DNA from: Lepturacanthus savala | Taxonomy: Eukaryota > Chordata > Actinopteri > Scombriformes > Trichiuridae | Direction of reading: 5' to 3' | DNA: 64,000 nucleotides | NCBI GenBank assembly: GCA_030544235.1 | Contig: CM060463.1 | Span: 38,663,158 to 38,727,157 of the forward strand | Part shown: piece by piece, positions 25,001-40,000 of the stretch | Numbering within the stretch: the first letter of the stretch is position 1 | Layout of the letters: each line of letters starts with the position of its first letter | Notes under the pieces: generated by a model | The model's input: the letters and a program-made list of their open reading frames with translations, nothing else | Database searches by the model: none | What the model was told of the DNA's origin: nothing | Position numbers and translations under genes: made by a program

Positions 25001-28000
25001 TGTCTTGTCTCCTAGAAACCAGGCACCCAATAAAACACTGATCTAGGTAGAGTAGGTTCACAACAATTTGCGTAGCTCTGGTACTGGTCACGCTCCTTTT
25101 CCGTGTGGCCATGGTCATGTGTATGGTGTATGTGCAGGTGTGTAATTGTGTGTACTGGAGTAACCATTGTTGTCTGTAAATGTGAAGCACTTTGAGTTTC
25201 TGTAACTAATGAATTGTGCTAAACAAACACAATCCTTGTTAACATGGAGTCACAAATTCAGAAAAGGTACATCTTAGATTTACACCGGTGCAATGAACAC
25301 AAAAGATGGTTGATGAGGTGCATAGAAATGAAGGGGCATATCTTACCAGTGACTGCAGTAATGGCGACTCCGCTGCTTCTGACGTTGTCAAACACAGAGA
25401 AGAGAGTGAAGGTGTATTGAGTTCCAGCCGTGAGGGATGAGACTGTGTGAGTTACTGGTCCATCTGCAGCTGGTGCAGTGATGCTTGTCTCTGTACCATT
25501 GAGGTGGAGAATGAATCTGACATTGCTGTTGACTTTATTCCACCCCAGAGTGATGCTGGTCTCATTTTGTGCAATTGGTCTGAAGCTTCCTGCATTTAAT
25601 GGAGCTGAGACAGACAAATGAAAGGTAAGTTATTTAACAAAGGACTCTGTAAAAGGTGTCAATGTTCCCCGGCTGGTAAAGGTGGTCCATTTTGCAACCC
25701 TACATGAATAAAGACTGGACTAAATATAACGAAGAAGTCAATGGCCTAATCTCCTCCACTGCCATGTTTCTGTGGTCTCCCTAGACTGAACAAGCTTTTA
25801 AGGGAGAGATTCTCCTCAGTTCCTGTCAAAACACTTCCAGATGTAAGCTGTCTTGTCTCCTAGAAACCAGGCACCCAATAAAACATTGATCTAGGTAGAG
25901 TAGGTTCACAACAATTTGCGTAGCTCTGGTACTGGTCAAGCTCCTTTTCCGTGTGGCCATGGTCATGTGTATGGTGTATGTGCAGGTGTGTAATTGTGTG
26001 TACTGGAGTAACCATTGTTGTCTGTAAATGTGAAGCACTTTGAGTTTCTGTAACTAATGAATTGTGCTAAACAAACACAATCCTTGTTAACATGGAGTCA
26101 CAATTCCAGAGGAGTTCCATACTGAAAAGGTACATCTTAGATTTACACTGGTGCAATGAACACAAACGATGGCTTGTTAAGGTGATGAGGTGCATAGAAA
26201 TGAAGGGGCATATCTTACCAGTGACTGCAGTAATGGCGACTCCGCTGCTTCTGACGTTGTCAAACACAGAGAAGAGAGTGAAGGTGTATTGAGTTCCAGC
26301 CGTGAGGGACGAGACTGTGTGAGTTACTGGTCCATCTGCAGCTGGTGCAGTGATGCTTGTCTCTGTACCATTGAGGTGGAGAATGAATCTGACATTGCTG
26401 TTGACTTTATTCCACCCCAGAGTGATGCTGGTCTCATTTTGTGCAATTGGTCTGAAGCTTCCTGCATTTAATGGAGCTGAGACAGATAAATGAAAGGTAA
26501 GTTATTTAACAAAGGACTCTGTAAAAGGTGTCAATGTTCCCCGGCTGGTAAAGGTGGTCCATTTTGCAACTCTACATGAATAAAGACTGGACTAAATATA
26601 ACGAAGAAGTCAATGGCCTAATCTCCTCCACTGTCATGTTTCTGTGGTCTCCCTAGGCTGAACAAGCTTTTAAGCTTTTGAGGGAGAGATTCTCCTCAGT
26701 TCCTGTCAAGACACTTCCAGATGTAAGCTGTCTTGTCTCCTAGAAACCAGGCACCCAATAAAACACTGATCTAGGTAGAGTAGGTTCACAACAATTTGCG
26801 TAGCTCTGGTACTGGTCACGCTCCTTTTCCGTGTGGCCATGGTCATGTGTATGGTGTATGTGCAGGTGTGTAATTGTGTGTACTGGAGTAACCATTGTTG
26901 TCTGTAAATGTGAAGCACTTTGAGTTTCTGTAACTAATGAATTGTGCTAAACAAACACAATCCTTGTTAACATGGAGTCACAAATTCAGAAAAGGTACAT
27001 CTTAGATTTACACCGGTGCAATGAACACAAAAGATGGTTGATGAGGTGCATAGAAATGAAGGGGCATATCTTACCAGTGACTGCAGTAATGGCGACTCCG
27101 CTGCTTCTGACGTTGTCAAACACAGAGAAGAGAGTGAAGGTGTATTGAGTTCCAGCCGTGAGGGATGAGACTGTGTGAGTTACTGGTCCATCTGCAGCTG
27201 GTGCAGTGATGCTTGTCTCTGTACCATTGAGGTGGAGAATGAATCTGACATTGCTGTTGACTTTATTCCACCCCAGAGTGATGCTGGTCTCATTTTGTGC
27301 AATTGGTCTGAAGCTTCCTGCATTTAATGGAGCTGAGACAGACAAATGAAAGGTAAGTTATTTAACAAAGGACTCTGTAAAAGGTGTCAATGTTCCCCGG
27401 CTGGTAAAGGTGGTCCATTTTGCAACCCTACATGAATAAAGACTGGACTAAATATAACGAAGAAGTCAATGGCCTAATCTCCTCCACTGCCATGTTTCTG
27501 TGGTCTCCCTAGACTGAACAAGCTTTTAAGGGAGAGATTCTCCTCAGTTCCTGTCAAAACACTTCCAGATGTAAGCTGTCTTGTCTCCTAGAAACCAGGC
27601 ACCCAATAAAACATTGATCTAGGTAGAGTAGGTTCACAACAATTTGCGTAGCTCTGGTACTGGTCAAGCTCCTTTTCCGTGTGGCCATGGTCATGTGTAT
27701 GGTGTATGTGCAGGTGTGTAATTGTGTGTACTGGAGTAACCATTGTTGTCTGTAAATGTGAAGCACTTTGAGTTTCTGTAACTAATGAATTGTGCTAAAC
27801 AAACACAATCCTTGTTAACATGGAGTCACAATTCCAGAGGAGTTCCATACTGAAAAGGTACATCTTAGATTTACACTGGTGCAATGAACACAAACGATGG
27901 CTTGTTAAGGTGATGAGGTGCATAGAAATGAAGGGGCATATCTTACCAGTGACTGCAGTAATGGCGACTCCGCTGCTTCTGACGTTGTCAAACACAGAGA

Positions 28001-31000
28001 AGAGAGTGAAGGTGTATTGAGTTCCAGCCGTGAGGGACGAGATTGTGTGAGTTACTGGTCCATCTGCAGCTGGTGCAGTGATGCTTGTCTCTGTACCATT
28101 GAGGTGGAGAATGAATCTGACATTGCTGTTGACTTTATTCCACCGCAGAGTGATGCTGGTCTCATTTTGTGCAATTGATCTGAAGGTTCCTGCATTTACT
28201 GGAGCTGAGACAGACAAATGAAAGGTAAGTTATTTAACAAAGGACTCTGTAAAAGGTGTCAGTGTTCCCCGGCTGGTAAAGGTTGTCCATTTTGCGACTC
28301 TACATGAATAAAGACTGGACTAAATATAACGAAGAAGTCAATGGCCTAATCTCCTCCACTGTCATGTTTCTGTGGTCTCCCTAGGCTGAACAAGCTTTTA
28401 AGGGAGAGATTCTCCTCAGTTCCTGTCAAAACACTTCCAGATGTAAGCTGTCTTGTCTCCTAGAAACCAGGCACCCAATAAAACATTGATCTAGGTAGAG
28501 TAGGTTCACAACAATTTGCGTAGCTCTGGTACTGGTCACGCTCCTTTTCCGTGTGGCCATGGTCATGTGTATGGTGTATGTGCAGGTGTGTAATTGTGTG
28601 TACTGGAGTAACCATTGTTGTCTGTAAATGTGAAGCACTTTGAGTTTCTGTAACTAATGAATTGTGCTAAACAAACACAATCCTTGTTAACATGGAGTCA
28701 CAAATTCAGAAAAGGTACATCTTAGATTTACACTGGTGCAATGAAAACAAAAGATGGTTGATGAGGTGCATAGAAATGAAGGGGCATATCTTACCTGTGA
28801 CTGCAGTAATGGCGACTCCGCTGCTTCTGACGTTGTCAAACACAGAGAAGAGAGTGAAGGTGTATTGAGTTCCAGCCGTGAGGGACGAGACTGTGTGAGT
28901 TACTGGTCCATCTGCAGCTGGTGCAGTGATGCTTGTCTCTGTACCATTGAGGTGGAGAATGAAGCTGACATTGCTGTTGACTTTATTCCACCGCAGAGTG
29001 ATGCTGGTCTCATTTTGTGCAATTGGTGTGAAGCTTCCTGCATTTAATGGAGCTGAGACAGACAAATGAAAGGTAAGTTATTTAACAAAGGACTCTCTGT
29101 AAAAGGTGTCAGTGTTCCCCGGCTGGTAAAGGTGGTCCATTTTGCAACTCTACATGAATAAAGACTGGACTAAATATAACGAAGAAGTCAATGGCCTAAT
29201 CTCCTCCACTGCCATGTTTCTGTGGTCTCCCTAGATTGAACAAGCTTTTAAGCTTTTGAGGGAGAGATTCTGCTCAGTTCCTGTCAAGACACTTCCAGAT
29301 GTAAGCTGTCTTGTCTCCTAGAAACCAGGCACCCAATAAAACATTGATCTAGGTAGAGTAGGTTCACAACAATTTGCGTAGCTCTGGTACTGGTCACGCT
29401 CCTTTTCCGTGTGGCCATGGTCATGTGTATGGTGTATGTGCAGGTGTGTAATTGTGTGTACTGGAGTAACCATTGTTGTCTGTAAATGTGAAGCACTTTG
29501 AGTTTCTGTAACTAATGAATTGTGCTAAACAAACACAATCCTTGTTAACATGGAGTCACAAATTCAGAAAAGGTACATCTTAGATTTACACCGGTGCAAT
29601 GAACACAAAAGATGGTTGATGAGGTGCATAGAAATGAAGGGGCATATCTTACCAGTGACTGCAGTAATGGCGACTCCGCTGCTTCTGACGTTGTCAAACA
29701 CAGAGAAGAGAGTGAAGGTGTATTGAGTTCCAGCCGTGAGGGACGAGATTGTGTGAGTTACTGGTCCATCTGCAGCTGGTGCAGTGATGCTTGTCTCTGT
29801 ACCATTGAGGTGGAGAATGAATCTGACATTGCTGTTGACTTTATTCCACCGCAGAGTGATGCTGGTCTCATTTTGTGCAATTGATCTGAAGGTTCCTGCA
29901 TTTACTGGAGCTGAGACAGACAAATGAAAGGTAAGTTATTTAACAAAGGACTCTGTAAAAGGTGTCAGTGTTCCCCGGCTGGTAAAGGTTGTCCATTTTG
30001 CGACTCTACATGAATAAAGACTGGACTAAATATAACGAAGAAGTCAATGGCCTAATCTCCTCCACTGTCATGTTTCTGTGGTCTCCCTAGGCTGAACAAG
30101 CTTTTAAGGGAGAGATTCTCCTCAGTTCCTGTCAAAACACTTCCAGATGTAAGCTGTCTTGTCTCCTAGAAACGAGGCACCCAATAAAACACTGATCTAG
30201 GTAGAGTAGGTTCACAACAATTTGCGTAGCTCTGGTACTGGTCACGCTCCTTTTCCGTGTGGCCATGGTCATGTGTATGGTGTATGTGCAGGTGTGTAAT
30301 TGTGTGTACTGGAGTAACCATTGTTGTCTGTAAATGTGAAGCACTTTGAGTTTCTGTAACTAATGAATTGTGCTAAACAAACACAATCCTTGTTAACATG
30401 GAGTCACAAATTCAGAAAAGGTACATCTTAGATTTACACTGGTGCAATGAAAACAAAAGATGGTTGATGAGGTGCATAGAAATTAAGGGGCATATCTTAC
30501 CTGTGACTGCAGTAATGGCGACTCCGCTGCTTCTGACGTTGTCAAACACAGAGAAGAGAGTGAAGGTGTATTGAGTTCCAGCCGTGAGGGACGAGACTGT
30601 GTGAGTTACTGGTCCATCTGCAGCTGGTGCAGTGATGCTTGTCTCTGTACCATTGTCGTGGAGAATGAATCTGACATTGCTGTTGACTTTATTCCACCGC
30701 AGAGTGATGCTGGTCTCATTTTGTGCAATTGGTCTGAAACTTCCTGCATTTAATGGAGCTGAGACAGACAAATGAAAGGTAAGTTATTTAACAAAGGACT
30801 CTCTGTAAAAGGTGTCAGTGTTCCCCGGCTGGTAAAGGTGGTCCATTTTGCAACTCTACATGAATAAAGACTGGACTAAATATAACGAAGAAGTCAATGG
30901 CCTAATCTCCTCCACTGCCATGTTTCTGTGGTCTCCCTAGACTGAACAAGCTTTTAAGCTTTTGAGGGAGAGATTCTGCTCAGTTCCTGTCAAGACACTT

Positions 31001-34000
31001 CCAGATGTAAGCTGTCTTGTCTCCTAGAAACCAGGCACCCAATAAAACACTGATCTAGGTAGAGTAGGTTCACAACAATTTGCGTGGCTCTGGTACTGGT
31101 CACGCTCCTTTTCCGTGTGGCCATGGTCATGTGTATAGTGTATGTGCAGGTGTGTAATTGTGTGTACTGGAGTAACCATTGTTGTCTGTAAATGTGAAGC
31201 ACTTTGAGTTTCTGTAACTAATGAATTGTGCTAAACAAACACAATCCTTGTTAACATGGAGTCACAATTCCAGAGGAGTTCCCTACTGAAAAGGTACATC
31301 TTAGATTTACAATGGTGCAATGAACACAAAAGCTGGCTTGTTAAGGTGATGAGGTGCATAGAAATGAAGGGGCATATCTTACCAGTGACTGCAGTAATGG
31401 CGACTCCGCTGCTTCTGACGTTGTCAAACACAGAGAAGAGAGTGAAGGTGTATTGAGTTCCAGCCGTGAGGGACGAGACTGTGTGAGTTACTGGTCCATC
31501 TGCAGCTGGTGCAGTGATGCTTGTCTCTGTACCATTGTGGTGGAGAATGAATCTGACATTGCTGTTGACTTTATTCCACCGCAGAGTGATGCTGGTCTCA
31601 TTTTGTGCAATTGATCTGAAGGTTCCTGCATTTACTGGAGCTGAGACAGACAAATGAAAGGTAAGTTATTTAACAAAGGACTCTGTAAAAGGTGTCAGTG
31701 TTCCCCGGCTGGTAAAGGTTGTCCATTTTGCGACTCTACATGAATAAAGACTGGACTAAATATAACGAAGAAGTCAATGGCCTAATCTCCTCCACTGTCA
31801 TGTTTCTGTGGTCTCCCTAGACTGAACAAGCTTTTAAGGGAGAGATTCTCCTCAGTTCCTGTCAAGACACTTCCAGATGTAAGCTGTCTTGTCTCCTAGA
31901 AACCAGGCACCCAATAAAACATTGATCTAGGTAGAGTAGGTTCACAACAATTTGCGTAGCTCTGGTACTGGTCAAGCTCCTTTTCCGTGTGGCCATGGTT
32001 ATGTGTATGGTGTATGTGCAGGTGTGTAATTGTGTGTACTGGAGTAACCATTGTTGTCTGTAAATGTGAAGCACTTTGAGTTTCTGTAACTAATGAATTG
32101 TGCTAAACAAACACAATCCTTGTTAACATGGAGTCACAAATTCAGAAAAGGTACATCTTAGATTTATACCGGTGCAATGAACACAAAAGATGGTTGATGA
32201 GGTGCATAGAAATGAAGGGGCATATCTTACCAGTGACTGCAGTAATGGCGACTCCGCTGCTTCTGACGTTGTCAAACACAGAGAAGAGAGTGAAGGTGTA
32301 TTGAGTTCCAGCCGTGAGGGACGAGACTGTGTGAGTTACTGGTCCATCTGCAGCTGGTGCAGTGATGCTTGTCTCTGTACCATTGAGGTGGAGAATGAAT
32401 CTGACATTGCTGTTGACTTTATTCCACCGCAGAGTGATGCTGGTCTCATTTTGTGCAATTGATCTGAAGGTTCCTGCATTTAATGGAGCTGAGACAGACA
32501 AATGAAAGGTAAGTTATTTAACAAAGGACTCTGTAAAAGGTGTCAGTGTTCCCCGGCTGGTAAAGGTTGTCCATTTTGCGACTCTACATGAATAAAGACT
32601 GGACTAAATATAACGAAGAAGTCAATGGCCTAATCTCCTCCACTGCCATGTTTCTGTGGTCTCCCTAGGCTGAACAAGCTTTTAAGCTTTTGAGGGAGAG
32701 ATTCTCCTCAGTTCCTGTCAAGACACTTCCAGATGTAAGCTGTCTTGTCTCCTAGAAACCAGGCACCCAATAAAACATTGATCTAGGTAGAGTAGGTTCA
32801 CAACAATTTGCGTAGCTCTGGTACTGGTCAAGCTCCTTTTCCGTGTGGCCATGGTTATGTGTATGGTGTATGTGCAGGTGTGTAATTGTGTGTACTGGAG
32901 TAACCATTGTTGTCTGTAAATGTGAAGCACTTTGAGTTTCTGTAACTAATGAATTGTGCTAAACAAACACAATCCTTGTTAACATGGAGTCACAAATTCA
33001 GAAAAGGTACATCTTAGATTTATACCGGTGCAATGAACACAAAAGATGGTTGATGAGGTGCATAGAAATGAAGGGGCATATCTTACCAGTGACTGCAGTA
33101 ATGGCGACTCCGCTGCTTCTGACGTTGTCAAACACAGAGAAGAGAGTGAAGGTGTATTGAGTTCCAGCCGTGAGGGACGAGACTGTGTGAGTTACTGGTC
33201 CATCTGCAGCTGGTGCAGTGATGCTTGTCTCTGTACCATTGAGGTGGAGAATGAATCTGACATTGCTGTTGACTTTATTCCACCCCAGAGTGATGCTGGT
33301 CTCATTTTGTGCAATTGGTCTGAAGCTTCCTGCATTTAATGGAGCTGAGACAGATAAATGAAAGGTAAGTTATTTAACAAAGGACTCTGTAAAAGGTGTC
33401 AATGTTCCCCGGCTGGTAAAGGTGGTCCATTTTGCAACTCTACATGAATAAAGACTGGACTAAATATAACGAAGAAGTCAATGGCCTAATCTCCTCCACT
33501 GCCATGTTTCTGTGGTCTCCCTAGACTGAACAAGCTTTTAAGGGAGAGATTCTCCTCAGTTCCTGTCAAAACACTTCCAGATGTAAGCTGTCTTGTCTCC
33601 TAGAAACCAGGCACCCAATAAAACATTGATCTAGGTAGAGTAGGTTCACAACAATTTGCGTAGCTCTGGTACTGGTCAAGCTCCTTTTCCGTGTGGCCAT
33701 GGTCATGTGTATGGTGTATGTGCAGGTGTGTAATTGTGTGTGCTGGAGTAACCATTGTTGTCTGTAAATGTGAAGCACTTTGAGTTTCTGTAACTAATGA
33801 ATTGTGCTAAACAAACACAATCCTTGTTAACATGGAGTCACAATTCCAGAGGAGTTCCATACTGAAAAGGTACATCTTAGATTTACACTGGTGCAATGAA
33901 CACAAACGATGGCTTGTTAAGGTGATGAGGTGCATAGAAATGAAGGGGCATATCTTACCAGTGACTGCAGTAATGGCGACTCCGCTGCTTCTGACGTTGT

Positions 34001-37000
34001 CAAACACAGAGAAGAGAGTGAAGGTGTATTGAGTTCCAGCCGTGAGGGACGAGACTGTGTGAGTTACTGGTCCATCTGCAGCTGGTGCAGTGATGCTTGT
34101 CTCTGTACCATTGAGGTGGAGAATGAATCTGACATTGCTGTTGACTTTATTCCACCGCAGAGTGATGCTGGTCTCATTTTGTGCAATTGATCTGAAGGTT
34201 CCTGCATTTAATGGAGCTGAGACAGACAAATGAAAGGTAAGTTATTTAACAAAGGACTCTGTAAAAGGTGTCAGTGTTCCCCGGCTGGTAAAGGTGGTCC
34301 ATTTTGCGACTCTACATGAATAAAGACTGGACTAAATATAACGAAGAAGTCAATGGCCTAATCTCCTCCACTGCCATGTTTCTGTGGTCTCCCTAGGCTG
34401 AACAAGCTTTTAAGCTTTTGAGGGAGAGATTCTCCTCAGTTCCTGTCAAGACACTTCCAGATGTAAGCTGTCTTGTCTCCTAGAAACCAGGCACCCAATA
34501 AAACACTGATCTAGGTAGAGTAGGTTCACAACAATTTGCGTAGCTCTGGTACTGGTCACGCTCCTTTTCCGTGTGGCCATGGTCATGTGTATGGTGTATG
34601 TGCAGGTGTGTAATTGTGTGTACTGGAGTAACCATTGTTGTCTGTAAATGTGAAGCACTTTGAGTTTCTGTAACTAATGAATTGTGCTAAACAAACACAA
34701 TCCTTGTTAACATGGAGTCACAAATTCAGAAAAGGTACATCTTAGATTTACACCGGTGCAATGAACACAAAAGATGGTTGATGAGGTGCATAGAAATGAA
34801 GGGGCATATCTTACCAGTGACTGCAGTAATGGCGACTCCGCTGCTTCTGACGTTGTCAAACACAGAGAAGAGAGTGAAGGTGTATTGAGTTCCAGCCGTG
34901 AGGGACGAGACTGTGTGAGTTACTGGTCCATCTGCAGCTGGTGCAGTGATGCTTGTCTCTGTACCATTGAGGTGGAGAATGAATCTGACATTGCTGTTGA
35001 CTTTATTCCACCGCAGAGTGATGCTGGTCTCATTTTGTGCAATTGATCTGAAGGTTCCTGCATTTAATGGAGCTGAGACAGACAAATGAAAGGTAAGTTA
35101 TTTAACAAAGGACTCTGTAAAAGGTGTCAGTGTTCCCCGGCTGGTAAAGGTGGTCCATTTTGCGACTCTACATGAATAAAGACTGGACTAAATATAACGA
35201 AGAAGTCAATGGCCTAATCTCCTCCACTGTCATGTTTCTGTGGTCTCCCTAGACTGAACAAGCTTTTAAGCTTTTGAGGGAGAGATTCTCCTCAGTTCCT
35301 GTCAAGACACTTCCAGATGTAAGCTGTCTTGTCTCCTAGAAACCAGGCACCCAATAAAACACTGATCTAGGTAGAGTAGGTTCACAACAATTTGCGTAGC
35401 TCTGGTACTGGTCACGCTCCTTTTCCGTGTGGCCATGGTCATGTGTATGGTGTATGTGCAGGTGTGTAATTGTGTGTACTGGAGTAACCATTGTTGTCTG
35501 TAAATGTGAAGCACTTTGAGTTTCTGTAACTAATGAATTGTGCTAAACAAACACAATCCTTGTTAACATGGAGTCACAAATTCAGAAAAGGTACATCTTA
35601 GATTTACACCGGTGCAATGAACACAAAAGATGGTTGATGAGGTGCATAGAAATGAAGGGGCATATCTTACCAGTGACTGCAGTAATGGCGACTCCGCTGC
35701 TTCTGACGTTGTCAAACACAGAGAAGAGAGTGAAGGTGTATTGAGTTCCAGCCGTGAGGGACGAGATTGTGTGAGTTACTGGTCCATCTGCAGCTGGTGC
35801 AGTGATGCTTGTCTCTGTACCATTGAGGTGGAGAATGAATCTGACATTGCTGTTGACTTTATTCCACCGCAGAGTGATGCTGGTCTCATTTTGTGCAATT
35901 GATCTGAAGGTTCCTGCATTTACTGGAGCTGAGACAGACAAATGAAAGGTAAGTTATTTAACAAAGGACTCTGTAAAAGGTGTCAGTGTTCCCCGGCTGG
36001 TAAAGGTTGTCCATTTTGCGACTCTACATGAATAAAGACTGGACTAAATATAACGAAGAAGTCAATGGCCTAATATCCTCCACTGTCATGTTTCTGTGGT
36101 CTCCCTAGGCTGAACAAGCTTTTAAGGGAGAGATTCTCCTCAGTTCCTGTCAAAACACTTCCAGATGTAAGCTGTCTTGTCTCCTAGAAACCAGGCACCC
36201 AATAAAACACTGATCTAGGTAGAGTAGGTTCACAACAATTTGCGTAGCTCTGGTACTGGTCACGCTCCTTTTCCGTGTGGCCATGGTCATGTGTAAGGTG
36301 TATGTGCAGGTGTGTAATTGTGTGTACTGGAGTAACCATTGTTGTCTGTAAATGTGAAGCACTTTGAGTTTCTGTAACTAATGAATTGTGCTAAACAAAC
36401 ACAATCCTTGTTAACATGGAGTCACAAATTCAGAAAAGGTACATATTAGATTTACACTGGTGCAATGAAAACAAAAGATGGTTGATGAGGTGCATAGAAA
36501 TGAAGGGGCATATCTTACCTGTGACTGCAGTAATGGCGACTCCGCTGCTTCTGACGTTGTCAAACACAGAGAAGAGAGTGAAGGTGTATTGAGTTCCAGC
36601 CGTGAGGGACGAGACTGTGTGAGTTACTGGTCCATCTGCAGCTGGTGCAGTGATGCTTGTCTCTGTACCATTGAGGTGGAGAATGAAGCTGACATTGCTG
36701 TTGACTTTATTCCACCGCAGAGTGATGCTGGTCTCATTTTGTGCAATTGGTCTGAAGCTTCCTGCATTTAATGGAGCTGAGACAGACAAATGAAAGGTAA
36801 GTTATTTAACAAAGGACTCTCTGTAAAAGGTGTCAGTGTTCCCCGGCTGGTAAAGGTGGTCCATTTTGCAACTCTACATGAATAAAGACTGGACTAAATA
36901 TAACGAAGAAGTCAATGGCCTAATCTCCTCCACTGTCATGTTTCTGTGGTCTCCCTAGACTGAACAAGCTTTTAAGCTTTTGAGGGAGAGATTCTGCTCA

Positions 37001-40000
37001 GTTCCTGTCAAGACACTTCCAGATGTAAGCTGTCTTGTCTCCTAGAAACCAGGCACCCAATAAAACACTGATCTAGGTAGAGTAGGTTCACAACAATTTG
37101 CGTGGCTCTGGTACTGGTCACGCTCCTTTTCCGTGTGGCCATGGTCATGTGTATAGTGTATGTGCAGGTGTGTAATTGTGTGTACTGGAGTAACCATTGT
37201 TGTCTGTAAATGTGAAGCACTTTGAGTTTCTGTAACTAATGAATTGTGCTAAACAAACACAATCCTTGTTAACATGGAGTCACAATTCCAGAGGAGTTCC
37301 ATACTGAAAAGGTACATCTTAGATTTACACTGGTGCAATGAACACAAACGATGGCTTGTTAAGGTGATGAGGTGCATAGAAATGAAGGGGCATATCTTAC
37401 CAGTGACTGCAGTAATGGCGACTCCGCTGCTTCTGACGTTGTCAAACACAGAGAAGAGAGTGAAGGTGTATTGAGTTCCAGCCGTGAGGGACGAGATTGT
37501 GTGAGTTACTGGTCCATCTGCAGCTGGTGCAGTGATGCTTGTCTCTGTACCATTGTGGTGGAGAATGAATCTGACATTGCTGTTGACTTTATTCCACCGC
37601 AGAGTGATGCTGGTCTCATTTTGTGCAATTGATCTGAAGGTTCCTGCATTTACTGGAGCTGAGACAGACAAATGAAAGGTAAGTTATTTAACAAAGGACT
37701 CTGTAAAAGGTGTCAGTGTTCCCCGGCTGGTAAAGGTTGTCCATTTTGCGACTCTACATGAATAAAGACTGGACTAAATATAACGAAGAAGTCAATGGCC
37801 TAATCTCCTCCACTGTCATGTTTCTGTGGTCTCCCTAGGCTGAACAAGCTTTTAAGGGAGAGATTCTCCTCAGTTCCTGTCAAAACACTTCCAGATGTAA
37901 GCTGTCTTGTCTCCTAGAAACCAGGCACCCAATAAAACACTGATCTAGGTAGAGTAGGTTCACAACAATTTGCGTAGCTCTGGTACTGGTCACGCTCCTT
38001 TTCCGTGTGGCCATGGTCATGTGTATGGTGTATGTGCAGGTGTGTAATTGTGTGTACTGGAGTAACCATTGTTGTCTGTAAATGTGAAGCACTTTGAGTT
38101 TCTGTAACTAATGAATTGTGCTAAACAAACACAATCCTTGTTAACATGGAGTCACAATTCCAGAGGAGTTCCATACTGAAAAGGTACATCTTAGATTTAC
38201 ACTGGTGCAATGAACACAAACGATGGCTTGTTAAGGTGATGAGGTGCATAGAAATGAAGGGGCATATCTTACCAGTGACTGCAGTAATGGCGACTCCGCT
38301 GCTTCTGACGTTGTCAAACACAGAGAAGAGAGTGAAGGTGTATTGAGTTCCAGCCGTGAGGGACGAGACTGTGTGAGTTACTGGTCCATCTGCAGCTGGT
38401 GCAGTGATGCTTGTCTCTGTACCATTGAGGTGGAGAATGAATCTGACATTGCTGTTGACTTTATTCCACCGCAGAGTGATGCTGGTCTCATTTTGTGCAA
38501 TTGATCTGAAGGTTCCTGCATTTAATGGAGCTGAGACAGACAAATGAAAGGTAAGTTATTTAACAAAGGACTCTGTAAAAGGTGTCAGTGTTCCCCGGCT
38601 GGTAAAGGTTGTCCATTTTGCGACTCTACATGAATAAAGACTGGACTAAATATAACGAAGAAGTCAATGGCCTAATCTCCTCCACTGCCATGTTTCTGTG
38701 GTCTCCCTAGGCTGAACAAGCTTTTAAGCTTTTGAGGGAGAGATTCTCCTCAGTTCCTGTCAAGACACTTCCAGATGTAAGCTGTCTTGTCTCCTAGAAA
38801 CCAGGCACCCAATAAAACATTGATCTAGGTAGAGTAGGTTCACAACAATTTGCGTAGCTCTGGTACTGGTCAAGCTCCTTTTCCGTGTGGCCATGGTCAT
38901 GTGTATGGTGTATGTGCAGGTGTGTAATTGTGTGTACTGGAGTAACCATTGTTGTCTGTAAATGTGAAGCACTTTGAGTTTCTGTAACTAATGAATTGTG
39001 CTAAACAAACACAATCCTTGTTAACATGGAGTCACAAATTCAGAAAAGGTACATCTTAGATTTATACCGGTGCAATGAACACAAAAGATGGTTGATGAGG
39101 TGCATAGAAATGAAGGGGCATATCTTACCAGTGACTGCAGTAATGGCGACTCCGCTGCTTCTGACGTTGTCAAACACAGAGAAGAGAGTGAAGGTGTATT
39201 GAGTTCTAGCCGTGAGGGACGAGACTGTGTGAGTTACTGGTCCATCTGCAGCTGGTGCAGTGATGCTTGTCTCTGTACCATTGAGGTGGAGAATGAAGCT
39301 GACATTGCTGTTGACTTTATTCCACCCCAGAGTGATGCTGGTCTCATTTTGTGCAATTGGTCTGAAGCTTCCTGCATTTAATGGAGCTGAGACAGACAAA
39401 TGAAAGGTAAGTTATTTAACAAAGGACTCTCTGTAAAAGGTGTCAGTGTTCCCCGGCTGGTAAAGGTGGTCCATTTTGCAACTCTACATGAATAAAGACT
39501 GGACTAAATATAACGAAGAAGTCAATGGCCTAATCTCCTCCACTGCCATGTTTCTGTGGTCTCCCTAGACTGAACAAGCTTTTAAGCTTTTGAGGGAGAG
39601 ATTCTGCTCAGTTCCTGTCAAGACACTTCCAGATGTAAGCTGTCTTGTCTCCTAGAAACCAGGCACCCAATAAAACATTGATCTAGGTAGAGTAGGTTCA
39701 CAACAATTTGCGTGGCTCTGGTACTGGTCACGCTCCTTTTCCGTGTGGCCATGGTCATGTGTATAGTGTATGTGCAGGTGTGTAATTGTGTGTACTGGAG
39801 TAACCATTGTTGTCTGTAAATGTGAAGCACTTTGAGTTTCTGTAACTAATGAATTGTGCTAAACAAACACAATCCTTGTTAACATGGAGTCACAATTCCA
39901 GAGGAGTTCCCTACTGAAAAGGTACATCTTAGATTTACAATGGTGCAATGAACACAAACGATGGCTTGTTAAGGTGATGAGGTGCATAGAAATGAAGGGG

